From: an uncultured Bacteroidales bacterium
Lineage (GTDB): Bacteria > Bacteroidota > Bacteroidia > Bacteroidales > Muribaculaceae
DNA: 64,000 nucleotides
Assembly: GCA_958418815.1 (NCBI GenBank)
Contig: CATZGB010000014.1
Location: 3,919-67,918, forward strand
Direction of reading: 5' to 3'
This document shows, piece after piece, positions 25,695-36,165 of the stretch. The notes under the pieces were generated by a model. That model saw only the letters and a list, made by a program, of their open reading frames with translations, was not told the origin of the DNA and did no database searches. The translations under genes and the position numbers were made by a program. Position 1 is the stretch's first letter; every line of letters begins with the position of its first letter.

Positions 25695-28600
25695 CTATCC
25701 GAGATTCCGCAGGTATTCAGAGGGGGTGGAATTGAATTCCTCGCGGAAACATTGGCGGAAATTGCCCATGCTGCCCATCCCTACCATCAGGGCGATTTCA
25801 GAGACGGTGTATTTGCCGGTGCGCATCAGTTCGGCGGCGCGTCGGGCGCGGTATTTGCGTATCAGCCGGGCCACAGACATGCCGGTGATGGCTTTCACCT
25901 TGCGGTATAGGGTGGAGTGTGACATGCACATCTCACCGGCAATGTAACCTACATCGAGGTTCTCACCGCCGATATTGTCGGTGATGATTTTCCCGACCTT
26001 GTCGAGAAACGCCTCGTCGGCGACAGTCAGCTGTGACACAATAGGGTTCTCCGAAGCCACAGTGTCGTTGGCCTCGTTCACGGTTGCCATAGACGCATCG
26101 ACATCTGACGGTTTTGCCATACCAGAAGCCACGGCAGAGGCCGCCAGTTGGTTCTCAACCGAGCGGGCCGCCCTGAGATGACGGGTCGTGACAATGTTTT
26201 TCAGCCTGGCCAGCAGCAGCTTGGAAGAGAATGGCTTTGTGATGAAAGAGTCGGCACCGCTCTCATATGCCTCAAGCCGCGCGTCATCAGCTATTTTCGC
26301 CGTGACAATGACCACCGGTATATGTGATGTCTCAGGCGACTCCTTGAGCTTCTTCACCATGTCTATGCCATCCATCTTTGGCATCATCACGTCAGACACG
26401 ATTATGTCGGGCATGGTCTCGAGGGCTTTTTCGAGGCCGGATTTGCCGTCGGTGGCGGTGTCGACGGTGTATTGTCCTTCCAGTATGCCGCTGATGTATG
26501 ACAGTATGTCGATGTCGTCATCCACCACCAGCACCCGGGGTTGGTCGGCGGTCTGGACGGGGACTTCAGGCTGCGTTGCAGGTTCGCTCTTGACTGACTC
26601 CTTCACCGCGGCGCGCCGGGCGTCGGGGTAGGTGTTTTCGGTCTGCAGGCGGAACCGGAATGTGGAGCCTTTGCCAGGCTCGCTGTCTACGAAAATCTCC
26701 CCCTGGTGGAGCTGCACGAGGTTGTAGACCAGCGCAAGCCCAATGCCTGTGCCGAGCCGGTTGGAGCCACGGCTGTCGCGGTAATAACGGTCGAAAATGC
26801 GGGGCAGGCTGTCGTGGTCAACACCAAGGCCGGTATCGCTCACCGAGACTTCGGTGAACGGCACGCCTGACTCGGATGTGTGGTTCAGGCTGAGGGTCAC
26901 CTGCCCAGAAACGGTGTATTTGCAGGCATTCGACATAAGGTTGTCAATGATGATGTTTACCGTCTCAGGGTCAAACCACAGGGTGTAGTCGCCGGGCGCG
27001 ATGTCGGTCACCACCATCAGGTCTTTGTTGGTGTTCAGCTCGCGGTAGCGGGTACCTATCTCCGCCACCAGGGCCGACAGGTCGGCCTTGTTCACCGTCA
27101 GATGGCGGTTTTGGGTCTCGGTCTTGCGGAATTCAAGGATGGTGTTTATCAGGTCGAGCAGCCGCAGGGCCGATTTATGCACCATATTGATTTTTCCCGA
27201 TTGAGCTGTTGTCAGCTGCCGGTCGGATTTCATGTCCTCGAGCGGGCCGAGAATCAGGGTCAGGGGGGTGCGCAGCTCATGGGTGATATTGGTGAAGAAC
27301 CTCAGTTTCTCAGCGTTGAGTTCGCGCTGGTGGATGCTCTTTTTCCTTTCAAGCGCAAGGTCATATTCAAGGTCGAGGCGTTTGCGGTAAAACCTCATGC
27401 CCAGCCAGATCATGATGGCAAAGATTACAACGTAGAGGCATTTCGCCCACCATGTGGCCCACATCGGAGGCTTGATGGTGAATGGCAACACAGTCATGGC
27501 TTCCTCCGTCTGGTTGGGCACCGATGCTTTTATCGCCAGGCGGTAGTCGCCTGGAGGAAGTTCGCGCAGCAGTATCCCGCTCTCAGGCGTGACCGGCAGC
27601 CATCTGTTGTCGACCCCCTCCACATTGTATGACCAGATTATGGCAGGCGCGACAGACGGGTCGAGTATGCCGAAGTCGACCCTGAGGGTGTTTTCGGTAT
27701 GGCTGAGGCTCAGCGGTGATTTGGGGCAGAAAATCTCCCTGTCGTCAGCACCCTGGTGGTCGCCGTAGACTGTCACGCCCGTGACCACCGGAGAGGGTAG
27801 GGGAATGTTGGCCGACAACAGGTCGGGATTGAATGCGAACACACCGTCATGTGAGCCGAATATCATGATGCCGTCAACTGTCCGGGTCACACATCCGCCA
27901 CGGAAGTCAGAGGTTGTGATTCCATGCCCCTTGCTGAAATTGCTTGTCTTGCCTGTTGGTGAAACCATGCTGATTCCTTGCTCGGTGGTCACCCAGATAT
28001 TCCCCCTGGAGTCTTCGCAAGAAGACTTCACCACATTGTCTGCCAGTCCCTCGGTCATACGGTAAGTCTTGATTATCTCCCCGGAAGAGGAAAAGCATAC
28101 AAGCCCGTCGCCGGTGGCAGCCCATATCCTGCCGTCTGAGCTTATCGACAGGTGGTTGACCGTGTTGGTGCGCAGGCCGTTCCATATGCCGAATGAGTTT
28201 TTATTGCGGTAAAACGCGTCATACACCGAAATGCCGTTGCCAAACGAACCGACCCATATGTCACCCTCCGGCGTGACCACCACGCTGCGTATCCATTCGT
28301 CGACCGGACCGCCGTCTGAGGCATACCGCGTTTTGATTTCACCTTTCGAGGATATTTCCGCCAGACCTTTTCCGGTTCCGGCGATTACTGTGCCGTCGGG
28401 CTTGCGGGCGAAGCACCTCACATCTATGGCGTCTGGAATCCTGATCGGGGTGATAGACCCGTCGCGACGGCTTATAATCACATCGCCGCCGTATGTGCCC
28501 ATCCATACCTCTCCGCCCGGCCCTTTCATCAGCGCCAGCACCGCGTTGTCTTTCAGTGGTGAATTAGATGAGTTGACATTGCGGACAAACCTGTCACCGA

Positions 28601-29780
28601 TAAAAATGTCTGTGCCGTGGCCGTCTGTCCCGACATAAATGGTGTCGCCCGCCGCGCACACAGACATGACCGAGTTGTCGGAAAGCGGGTTGCGGAACGC
28701 GTGTTTGTGGAAATGACGCAACAGGCTCTCCCGGTGGCATATTATGTCTGCCCCGTCGCCGTATGTGCCTATCCATATGTTGCCGAACGAGTCTTCAAAA
28801 GTAGCGTGTATGGTCTTGTTGGCCAGGAACACCCCCTCGTCGGGCTCGGCTGTGAGGTTGGAGAATGTCAGTTTGCCAGAAGACAGCGCCTCACGCGGGT
28901 CGGTGATGCTGACACCGCCGTTTTCGGTGGAAATCCATATGCGTCCGTCGCGTGTCTGGTATATATGGTATATGTTGTCTGAGACAAGCGAGCTGCTGTC
29001 ATTGCCGGAGTGTCTGAAGGATGTGAACCGTCCACCCTTGTCGTCAAACAAAGCCAGTCCGCGGTTTGTGCCTACCCATACATTGCCCTGGCGGTCGACA
29101 AGCAACGCCCTCACCTCATTGCCGGGCAAAGAGCTGTCATCCCCCGCGACATGGCGGTAATTCCTGATTTTGCCCGAAGATGGGTCATAGACGGAGAAGC
29201 CCGCATCCACATGCCCCAGATAAATTCTGTCATCTTTTGAGGTCACCACCGTCCAGGTCTTGTCATCGGGCCACCCCTTTACAGTGGAGGTGTTGTGGTG
29301 GGTCACTTTTCCTGTCTTGCGGTCGATGAAATCCACTCCGGAGGTGTATGTCGCCACCCAGGCATCTCCCTCCGGGGTGGGGCATACATCCGTCACCCCG
29401 TTGCTGGCAAGGGCATACTCCCCATCCCCATGGTTGAAGTGGGTGACGGCGTATGTGTCGCAGTCGAGTAGGTTAAGGCCATGGCGTTGGGTGCATATCC
29501 ATATGGAATTTGTCAGATGGTCACTGACAACCCGGTTAAGCTCATTGGCTGCGATGCTCCCGTCGCCAGCCTTGAACGCCTTGAATGTCTCCCCGTCGAA
29601 ACGGTTGAGTCCTGACTCGGTGGAGATCCAGACAAATCCGTTGCGGTCCTGGGTGATGCCCATCACATAATTGTTGGTAAGGCCGGCCTCGCTTCCGAGG
29701 CGTCTGACGTGGGGCGCTGCCTCCGCTTTCATGACGGCCAGCGACATCAGGGCCAGTATAAGGGTCTTTATGATTTTCAT
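25695..29780 (-). CDS. Hybrid two-component system regulator of the galactan locus
   Basis: One-protein sensor and transcription factor of 1361 residues from the ATG at 29780, which opens the signal peptide MKIIKTLILALMSLAV. A longer frame to 29831 adds only 17 unconserved residues. The periplasmic part is two seven-bladed propellers of Reg_prop repeats (about 25-670, e.g. GNVWVGTNRGLALFD) and a Y_Y_Y domain (680-770). It is followed by a membrane segment at 776-794, a His-kinase domain with NITHELRTPL (His834) and ATPase motifs, and a receiver with phospho-acceptor Asp1130 in DIIVSDVMMPKMDG. An AraC-type HTH covers 1260-1361. HTCS proteins bind oligosaccharides in the periplasm and switch on the adjacent PUL, which starts divergently 215 nt away. 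Confidence 0.94.
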   Translation of the reverse strand: MKIIKTLILALMSLAVMKAEAAPHVRRLGSEAGLTNNYVMGITQDRNGFVWISTESGLNRFDGETFKAFKAGDGSIAANELNRVVSDHLTNSIWICTQRHGLNLLDCDTYAVTHFNHGDGEYALASNGVTDVCPTPEGDAWVATYTSGVDFIDRKTGKVTHHNTSTVKGWPDDKTWTVVTSKDDRIYLGHVDAGFSVYDPSSGKIRNYRHVAGDDSSLPGNEVRALLVDRQGNVWVGTNRGLALFDDKGGRFTSFRHSGNDSSSLVSDNIYHIYQTRDGRIWISTENGGVSITDPREALSSGKLTFSNLTAEPDEGVFLANKTIHATFEDSFGNIWIGTYGDGADIICHRESLLRHFHKHAFRNPLSDNSVMSVCAAGDTIYVGTDGHGTDIFIGDRFVRNVNSSNSPLKDNAVLALMKGPGGEVWMGTYGGDVIISRRDGSITPIRIPDAIDVRCFARKPDGTVIAGTGKGLAEISSKGEIKTRYASDGGPVDEWIRSVVVTPEGDIWVGSFGNGISVYDAFYRNKNSFGIWNGLRTNTVNHLSISSDGRIWAATGDGLVCFSSSGEIIKTYRMTEGLADNVVKSSCEDSRGNIWVTTEQGISMVSPTGKTSNFSKGHGITTSDFRGGCVTRTVDGIMIFGSHDGVFAFNPDLLSANIPLPSPVVTGVTVYGDHQGADDREIFCPKSPLSLSHTENTLRVDFGILDPSVAPAIIWSYNVEGVDNRWLPVTPESGILLRELPPGDYRLAIKASVPNQTEEAMTVLPFTIKPPMWATWWAKCLYVVIFAIMIWLGMRFYRKRLDLEYDLALERKKSIHQRELNAEKLRFFTNITHELRTPLTLILGPLEDMKSDRQLTTAQSGKINMVHKSALRLLDLINTILEFRKTETQNRHLTVNKADLSALVAEIGTRYRELNTNKDLMVVTDIAPGDYTLWFDPETVNIIIDNLMSNACKYTVSGQVTLSLNHTSESGVPFTEVSVSDTGLGVDHDSLPRIFDRYYRDSRGSNRLGTGIGLALVYNLVQLHQGEIFVDSEPGKGSTFRFRLQTENTYPDARRAAVKESVKSEPATQPEVPVQTADQPRVLVVDDDIDILSYISGILEGQYTVDTATDGKSGLEKALETMPDIIVSDVMMPKMDGIDMVKKLKESPETSHIPVVIVTAKIADDARLEAYESGADSFITKPFSSKLLLARLKNIVTTRHLRAARSVENQLAASAVASGMAKPSDVDASMATVNEANDTVASENPIVSQLTVADEAFLDKVGKIITDNIGGENLDVGYIAGEMCMSHSTLYRKVKAITGMSVARLIRKYRARRAAELMRTGKYTVSEIALMVGMGSMGNFRQCFREEFNSTPSEYLRNLG

Positions 29781-29828
29781 GGCGTGACTGGTTGGCTCGG
29801 GGGTAGAGCCTTGGGTTGGAAGATGATA

Positions 29829-29860
29829 CAAAATTAATCATAAGGATGCATAAAAACAAT
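29829..29860 (-). promoter_or_regulatory. Promoter of the HTCS gene
   Basis: On the minus strand ATTG (29860-29857), 20 nt, then TAATTTTG (29836-29829). It ends 48 nt before the start codon. Confidence 0.55.
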
Positions 29861-29944
29861 CCCTGGAGCCGTCAGGAGGTGTTAATGACCGATTTCAGCC
29901 TCATTGTGACGAATTATGTCTCACCTCAACGCGTTAAAGCAAGA

Positions 29945-29952
29945 TAACTTTG
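29945..29952 (+). promoter_or_regulatory. Promoter -7 element of the galactan PUL
   Basis: TAACTTTG matches TAnnTTTG and lies 43 nt before the first PUL gene. No -33 TTTG is visible, as expected if the HTCS protein activates it. The 108 nt between this box and the HTCS promoter are the likely activator binding region. Confidence 0.5.
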
Positions 29953-29995
29953 TGAAAGAATTTTTAACCTAACTACAATACCAATCTATTAACCA

Positions 29996-31471
29996 ATGAA
30001 ACTGAACCGATTCTTGCTGTATGCCGCGGGGGCGATGATTCTCTCCGTGGCTTCGGCGTGTAGCGACGACAAGGATGACTGGCCCACGGTCGACGGGCAG
30101 ACCCCGACCCTCAAGATGGCCTCAACTCTTGTCGGGTGTCGGGCCGGGGGAACGTTCCATATAAAAGGAACTGTTGAGGATGCCGATGGCATCAGCACCA
30201 TCTCCCTGCGTTGCCCCTCTTTGTACCTTGACAAAGTCATCGACATTCCGGCCATCTATGGCGAGCCTCTTAAAACTTACGAATTGGATTACATGGTGAA
30301 TGTCGACACCAAAGAGGCCGGCGACATTTTCAAGGTGGTGGTGACTGTCACCGATGTGGCAGGCAACTCCACCGCCGAGACAGTGACAGTCGACCTCGAC
30401 GGCGATGTGGACGCTCCTCTGTTCGCTGTCGCTCCAGACAATGAAATGTTTGTGGTGCTGACCGACAAGGCCCTCCTTGATCTGACTTTCACAGTCAAGG
30501 ATGACCGCGGACTCGCCTCGGTGTCGGCTGAAATAGACGGGGTGTGGAGCAAGACCGTCACAGACTTCGATGTGCCGGTCGAGTACACCTTCAGCGAGAC
30601 CGTGACCCTCCCGGCTGCAAACGCCGAATACACACTGCTGCTCTCGGCAGCCGATGCATGGGGAAACACTACCTCGCGCGAGTGTGTGGTGCGCGTCAGC
30701 GACACCCCCGACTATTCTTGTATGTGGCTTTCGGATGTGAAGACCGCGGCCCAGCTCAACAGCGATGTGATGGGTGTCCCGATGCTCATTGACCGAGTGG
30801 CTCCTTATAAATATGAAGCCAAGTATTACAATGAGAAAGCAGGCACTGAGGTTTACTTCCTCCCCCAGCGCACCGATTTCCTCCCGGTAAGACTTGGCAT
30901 CGACCCTGCCGACATGAACAAGCTCTCGGGCGACCCATCATCCTCACGTCCGTTTGTGCTTGACCGCGAGAAGGTCTATTATCTCTTCACCCTCGACCTG
31001 ATGACCAAGGAATACACCATCTCGACTTATTCCGTGGAGGAGGCTGTCGATCCGATTCCCCATCCGTTCGGCTCAGAAAGCATGGACCTCCACGAGAATG
31101 GCGAATCATATGTGGAATTCTGGTTTGGATACACGACTTCAGGCCCGCAGGACATATCCAGGTTTGTACAGGATCCCGACAATCCCCACCGTTTCTGGCT
31201 CAACCAGCCGCTTTCGCTCTCGGCCGGACGTCATTCTGGATTCATCATCCACAATTACCATGCCGAAGGCTGGTGGAACTACTGCACATGGCGAGCCGAT
31301 GACGAGCAGGATCCCGAGACTGTCGATTATTACGGCAACTACACCAATCCCCAATGGCAGGGAAAACGGGCCGCCGACTACTGGTTCAAGCCGCTGATTC
31401 CCGCCGACGGCCAATATCAACTTTATTTCGACGCTCATCTCGGACGGGCGAAGATCGTACCTGTAAGCTAA
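29996..31471 (+). CDS. PUL surface lipoprotein, putative glycan-binding protein
   Basis: 491 residues with signal and lipobox SVASACSDD (Cys 22), so probably a lipoprotein exported to the cell surface. Residues about 35-130 and 140-235 look like two Ig/cadherin-like beta domains (DADGISTISLRCP, VVVTVTDVAGNST, KDDRGLASVSAEIDGVW). The last 250 residues are Trp/Tyr-rich (HAEGWWNYCTWRADD, PQWQGKRAADYWF), as in glycan-binding SusE/F or SGBP proteins. It has no catalytic motif that I recognise. It is the first gene of the operon, 15 nt before SusC, an unusual place for a binding protein. The role is inferred from context. Confidence 0.6.
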   Translation: MKLNRFLLYAAGAMILSVASACSDDKDDWPTVDGQTPTLKMASTLVGCRAGGTFHIKGTVEDADGISTISLRCPSLYLDKVIDIPAIYGEPLKTYELDYMVNVDTKEAGDIFKVVVTVTDVAGNSTAETVTVDLDGDVDAPLFAVAPDNEMFVVLTDKALLDLTFTVKDDRGLASVSAEIDGVWSKTVTDFDVPVEYTFSETVTLPAANAEYTLLLSAADAWGNTTSRECVVRVSDTPDYSCMWLSDVKTAAQLNSDVMGVPMLIDRVAPYKYEAKYYNEKAGTEVYFLPQRTDFLPVRLGIDPADMNKLSGDPSSSRPFVLDREKVYYLFTLDLMTKEYTISTYSVEEAVDPIPHPFGSESMDLHENGESYVEFWFGYTTSGPQDISRFVQDPDNPHRFWLNQPLSLSAGRHSGFIIHNYHAEGWWNYCTWRADDEQDPETVDYYGNYTNPQWQGKRAADYWFKPLIPADGQYQLYFDAHLGRAKIVPVS

Positions 31472-31486
31472 TCCAGACCATTTGAT

Positions 31487-34400
31487 ATGACACGATATAT
31501 AATTTCAATGTGCCTCCTCCTGACTGCATTCCTGGCCGGAGCGCAACTGAAAGTCAGCGGCACGGTATATGACCCGCAAGGGGAACCGCTGATCGGGGCG
31601 AGCGTGCTTGCCCAGGGGGCCAACGGCACCCAGACCGACATCGACGGTCGTTTCTCCATCAATGTCGACCCCAAAGGCTCGCTGACAATCTCTTATGTCG
31701 GTTATGAGACCCAGAAGGTCAGCATCGACGGACGCAAGGAAATCAATGTGACGATGAAAGAGAACACCGCCGTGCTCGACGAGGTAGTGGTGGTGGGTTA
31801 CGGTGTGGTCAAGAAAAGCGACCTCACAAGCTCCATCTCGACCGTCAAGGGTGAGAAAATCACCGAAGTCACCACAGGTAACCCGATGGACGCCCTCCAG
31901 GGAAAGGTCAACGGTGTGCAGATTTCATCCGGCGGTGGCCCCGGCACAGCTCCCAAGGTAATCATCCGCGGAGTCACTACCGTCAACGGTAGCTCTCCTC
32001 TCTATGTGGTCGACGGTATTCCCATCGGCACCGACATCAACTTCCTCAACACCGGAGACATCGAGTCGATGGAGGTGTTGAAAGACGCGTCGGCGTGTGC
32101 GATATATGGTACGCGTGGTTCAAATGGTGTGATTCTCGTGACCACAAAGAAAGGAGCCGAAGGCAAGCCACAGTTCAACTTCGCCGCTTCGGTCGGTTTC
32201 CAGACTCTCAAAAAACCTTCGATAGCCGATGCTTACGCATATGAGCAGGCTTACAAGGCCCGTTACACCAACGACGGACGTACTCCGATCTGGAACAGCC
32301 CCAAGTCGGGTTACACCTCAGGTGAAGGCACCGACTGGTGGGACACCGTGGTCAACAAGACCGCAATGATACAAAACTACCAGTTCTCAGTATCGGGAGG
32401 TACCAAAAACTATGTCTACAACCTCAGTGTCGGGTATTTCCGCAACGACTCGCAGTTTGATTACGGCTACTGGGACAAGCTCAACATACGCCTCAACACC
32501 GAATACACATTCAATAAATATGTGAAGGCCGGTCTTGATATGGCTCCCCGTATGGAGAGCTGGGACGACACCCCCGGTGATTTCGGTTCAATCATCGCGA
32601 TGGACCCCACCACCCCGGTGTTCCGCACCGACGGCGTTGTTGACCAAAATCCGCTCAACAACTACCAGCGCAGCTACAACAACACCGTCCATAATCCCGC
32701 CGGGAGAATCGCCCGCGCCAACGCCCACTCCCGCGAGTTCGGCATGTTCCTCACCCCCTACATCCAGATTACTCCGCTTGACGGGCTGACATTCCGCTCA
32801 CAGTTCGGTTTCAACGCCCGTTTCCGCCGCAGCGACGATTTCTCCCCGAAATTCTATATCGATGCCCAGGAGCAGAATGTCACCAACCAGGCAAGCCGCA
32901 AGATGACCCAGGCCACCGACTGGAACTGGACCAACACCCTGAACTATACCCGCAGTTTCAACCAGAAACACAACCTCACTGCCATGGTGGGCTTCACCGC
33001 AGAGAAGTTCGCCGACTACTGGGTGTTTGGCTCGCGCGAGGCAATCCCCAGCAACAACGATGCCCTCCATGAGGTGCATGCCGGCACTCTCAACCAGAAC
33101 TCCGACGGCAACACCTCCTACAACACCCTGGTGTCTTACCTCGGCCGCGTTATGTACAACTTCGACGGCAGGTATTACCTGACTGCGTCTGTGCGTGTCG
33201 ACGGTTCCTCTAAGTTCGCAGAAGGCAACAAATATGCCACATTCCCCTCTGTCAGCGGAGCCTGGCGTATCAGCAACGAGCCTTTCATGCGTGACCAGAC
33301 CGTGGTCGACAACCTCAAGCTCCGTCTGGGCTGGGGACGTGTGGGCAACCAGAACATCGACTCGTCGGCTTATCTGACCCTGCTTGACACCCGTGATGTG
33401 GTGATCGGTGGTGTGCGTGTCCCCGGCACCACAATCTCCTCCGTGGGCAACAACAAGCTCAAATGGGAGACTGTCGAGGATTTCGACCTCGGACTTGACA
33501 TCAGTGTGCTGAACTCACGCCTCGATGTCACATTTGACCTCTACCGCAAGAAATCCCACGACATGCTTTACAAGAAGGAGAACATCCTCGCCCTGGGGTA
33601 TCCTAACTGGAACGGAGCCGTGACGATGAACATCGGCAAGATGCAGGCCACCGGATGGGAGCTTTCAGTGAACTGGAACGACCGTGTCGGAGATTTCCGT
33701 TACTCGGCAGGGGTGAACCTCTCCGGGGTCAAGAACAAGGCCATCAAGCTCAGTGGCGACGGCCCGATTCTTTCGTCTGACTTCCGTATGGACAAGATCA
33801 TCCGTAATGAGGACGGTGGTGAAATCAGCCGCTTCTACGGATTCGTCGCCGACGGCATTTTCCAGAACTGGACCGAGGTCTATGCCCATACCGACGAACG
33901 CGGCAACCTGATTCAGCCCAACGCCCAGCCCGGCGACATCCGTTTCCTCGACCTCAACAACAATGGAGAGATAGATGACGGAGACAAGACTTACATCGGA
34001 CGCGGCTATCCCAAGCTGATGATGGGTGTTAACCTATCGCTCGCTTACAAGAACTGGGATTTCTCCACAAACTTCTACGGCACTTTCGGCAATGATGTCT
34101 TCAACACCGCCCGTACCCGTTACGCCGGGGCAAGCGGCGAGAATTTCCTGGGCGATGTGCTTGAGAAGGCCTGGCACGGCGAGGGCACATCTAACGATAT
34201 TCCCCGCCTGACATCCACCGACCTCAACCAGAATTACAACCGCGTGTCGAGTTTCTATGTCGAGGATGGCTCTTACTTCCGCTGCAAGATGATGCAGATC
34301 GGCTACACACTTCCCTCAAAACTGACCCGTGGCACCTCGCTCAGGGTGTATTTCTCGACCCAGAACCTGTTTACCATCACGAAGTACTCAGGTATGGACC

Positions 34401-34504
34401 CCGAACGCCCCCAGAACGACGGCGACGCCATCGCCACCGGCATAGACTGGACCTCTTATCCCAATCCCCGCACATTCCTGTTCGGTGTGGATTTCAAATT
34501 CTAA
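31487..34504 (+). CDS. susC: SusC-family TonB-dependent oligosaccharide transporter
   Basis: 1005 residues. The signal peptide (CLLLTAFLAGAQ) is followed by a carboxypeptidase-regulatory-like domain (22-100, with VYDPQGEPLIGASVLA and SYVGYETQKV). The SusC-type TonB-box region is EVVVVGYGVVKKSDLT. The plug includes VIIRGVTTVNGSSPLYVVDG and MEVLKDASACAIYGTRGSNGV. The rest is a 22-strand-type barrel ending in FLFGVDFKF. It imports oligosaccharides captured by the SusD lid. The pair with the next gene and the neighbouring galactanases point to galacto-oligosaccharides as cargo, which is inference. Confidence 0.96.
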   Translation: MTRYIISMCLLLTAFLAGAQLKVSGTVYDPQGEPLIGASVLAQGANGTQTDIDGRFSINVDPKGSLTISYVGYETQKVSIDGRKEINVTMKENTAVLDEVVVVGYGVVKKSDLTSSISTVKGEKITEVTTGNPMDALQGKVNGVQISSGGGPGTAPKVIIRGVTTVNGSSPLYVVDGIPIGTDINFLNTGDIESMEVLKDASACAIYGTRGSNGVILVTTKKGAEGKPQFNFAASVGFQTLKKPSIADAYAYEQAYKARYTNDGRTPIWNSPKSGYTSGEGTDWWDTVVNKTAMIQNYQFSVSGGTKNYVYNLSVGYFRNDSQFDYGYWDKLNIRLNTEYTFNKYVKAGLDMAPRMESWDDTPGDFGSIIAMDPTTPVFRTDGVVDQNPLNNYQRSYNNTVHNPAGRIARANAHSREFGMFLTPYIQITPLDGLTFRSQFGFNARFRRSDDFSPKFYIDAQEQNVTNQASRKMTQATDWNWTNTLNYTRSFNQKHNLTAMVGFTAEKFADYWVFGSREAIPSNNDALHEVHAGTLNQNSDGNTSYNTLVSYLGRVMYNFDGRYYLTASVRVDGSSKFAEGNKYATFPSVSGAWRISNEPFMRDQTVVDNLKLRLGWGRVGNQNIDSSAYLTLLDTRDVVIGGVRVPGTTISSVGNNKLKWETVEDFDLGLDISVLNSRLDVTFDLYRKKSHDMLYKKENILALGYPNWNGAVTMNIGKMQATGWELSVNWNDRVGDFRYSAGVNLSGVKNKAIKLSGDGPILSSDFRMDKIIRNEDGGEISRFYGFVADGIFQNWTEVYAHTDERGNLIQPNAQPGDIRFLDLNNNGEIDDGDKTYIGRGYPKLMMGVNLSLAYKNWDFSTNFYGTFGNDVFNTARTRYAGASGENFLGDVLEKAWHGEGTSNDIPRLTSTDLNQNYNRVSSFYVEDGSYFRCKMMQIGYTLPSKLTRGTSLRVYFSTQNLFTITKYSGMDPERPQNDGDAIATGIDWTSYPNPRTFLFGVDFKF

Positions 34505-34521
34505 ACCATTGTATTTAAGAA

Positions 34522-36147
34522 ATGAAAAAGATATATGTTATCGCAATGGCGGTAATCGGGGTGATTTTCTCCTCTTGCAACGACTTCCTTGAAGAGAATG
34601 TCAGAGGACAGGAGAACCTTGACACCTACTTCCAGGGCCCCGAGGACGCGGAGTCGTTCATCATGGGCTGCTACGGATCAATCACCGAGTACACCTGGTG
34701 GAAAATCGAGCGCATGTGGATTCTCTCCGACATGTGTACCGATGACTACTGGATGGGCAACACCGGACAGGCCCAGGAGGAGTATATCTCCCTGGCCCAT
34801 TACCAGGGTGTGGGCCAGTCAAACGGATCCATATCCGATTTCTGGCAATACCGTTACAAGGGCATTCTCAGATGCAACATCGCCCTCGACCGTCTGCCTG
34901 AAGTGGAGATGGACGAGACTTTGAAGTCTCGCCTCATAGCCGAGGCCAAATTCCTCAGGGGCTATTTCTATTTCGACCTCGTCAAGAATTTCGGCGGGGT
35001 GCCTCTGGTGACCGGCTTCCTGATGCCCCACGAGGTGGAAGGCATCACCCGTTCGAGCGTCGAGGAGTGTTACGCTTTCATAGAGAAGGATTTCAGCGAG
35101 GCCGCACCGTTCCTTCCCGACCGCGCGCGTCTCTCGGCCTCTGAGGCCGGACGAGCCACAAGCGGAGCCGCCCTTGGTTTCCTCGGCAAGGTGCAGGTCT
35201 ACAACGGTGAGTTCGCGGCTGCTGCCAAGACTCTCGGCGACCTTGTGCTGACCAACCAGTATGACCTTGTCGACAATTTCGGCCAGATCTGGAATGTCGA
35301 TTACAAAAACAACCGCGAGTCGCTCTTCGAGGTGCAGAACATCTATGACGAGACCTACAAGCTCGGCGGCAACATACCGATGATCAGCGGCAACCGCAAT
35401 AGCGGCGACATGGATGGCTGGGGATGGGGAACACCTACCGCCAACCTTGAAGCGGCGTTCATCGAGGCGGGTGACTTCGAGCGCCTGCGCTGGACCATTG
35501 TCAAGAACGGCGCCAACGAAATCGCCGGAGAGGACAACTTCGCCGGAATCGTCGCCAAGCAGGGCAACCGCAACGGAAACGGCACTTACTACATCAACCC
35601 TGCCGACAACAAGTCACAGCGCATCAGCCGCAAATATTACCTGCCTTTCGACAAGCGTCCGGCCAAATTCGGCCAGGAGAGCATGTCGCCGATGAACTAC
35701 ATCATCCTCCGTTATGCCGACATCCTGCTCCTCTATGCCGAGGCTTGCAATGAGACCGGCCAGGACGGTCTTGCCCGCCAGGCTCTCAACAGGGTGCGCA
35801 AAAGGGTAGGGCTCTCTGACGTGACCTCGTCAGGCACCGAGCTGCGCGACGCAATCCGCCGTGAGCGCCGTCTTGAGCTGGCCACGGAGTCACAGCGTCT
35901 CTATGACATCCGCCGCTGGACCGATGACAACGGCAAGAAGATGGTCTGCAATCTGATGGGCCCCAACGGCACGTTCGTGCAGTGGAACACCGGCTCGCAG
36001 GCTGATCCCCTTGAGATGGCCAACCAGAACGAGGCTTCAGACAAGGGTATAACATTTGTCGAGGGGCGTGACCTGGTCTTCCCCATTCCTCTCTATGAAG
36101 TGACAATGTCGGAGGGCCGCATAGCCCAGAATCCCGGCTGGCAGTAA
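34522..36147 (+). CDS. susD: SusD/RagB-family surface lipoprotein
   Basis: 541 residues with lipobox VIGVIFSSCND (Cys 19). SusD family features are the N-terminal NDFLEENVRG, the helical TPR scaffold with RLIAEAKFLRGYFYFDLVKNFGGVPL, and the C-terminal ILRYADILLLYAEACNETG and RRERRLELATESQRLYDIRRW. It would form the lid of the SusC transporter and bind the incoming glycan. It follows susC by 17 nt and precedes the GH30 gene by 18 nt, in one operon. Confidence 0.95.
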   Translation: MKKIYVIAMAVIGVIFSSCNDFLEENVRGQENLDTYFQGPEDAESFIMGCYGSITEYTWWKIERMWILSDMCTDDYWMGNTGQAQEEYISLAHYQGVGQSNGSISDFWQYRYKGILRCNIALDRLPEVEMDETLKSRLIAEAKFLRGYFYFDLVKNFGGVPLVTGFLMPHEVEGITRSSVEECYAFIEKDFSEAAPFLPDRARLSASEAGRATSGAALGFLGKVQVYNGEFAAAAKTLGDLVLTNQYDLVDNFGQIWNVDYKNNRESLFEVQNIYDETYKLGGNIPMISGNRNSGDMDGWGWGTPTANLEAAFIEAGDFERLRWTIVKNGANEIAGEDNFAGIVAKQGNRNGNGTYYINPADNKSQRISRKYYLPFDKRPAKFGQESMSPMNYIILRYADILLLYAEACNETGQDGLARQALNRVRKRVGLSDVTSSGTELRDAIRRERRLELATESQRLYDIRRWTDDNGKKMVCNLMGPNGTFVQWNTGSQADPLEMANQNEASDKGITFVEGRDLVFPIPLYEVTMSEGRIAQNPGWQ

Positions 36148-36165
36148 CAAACCATTTTAACAGCT

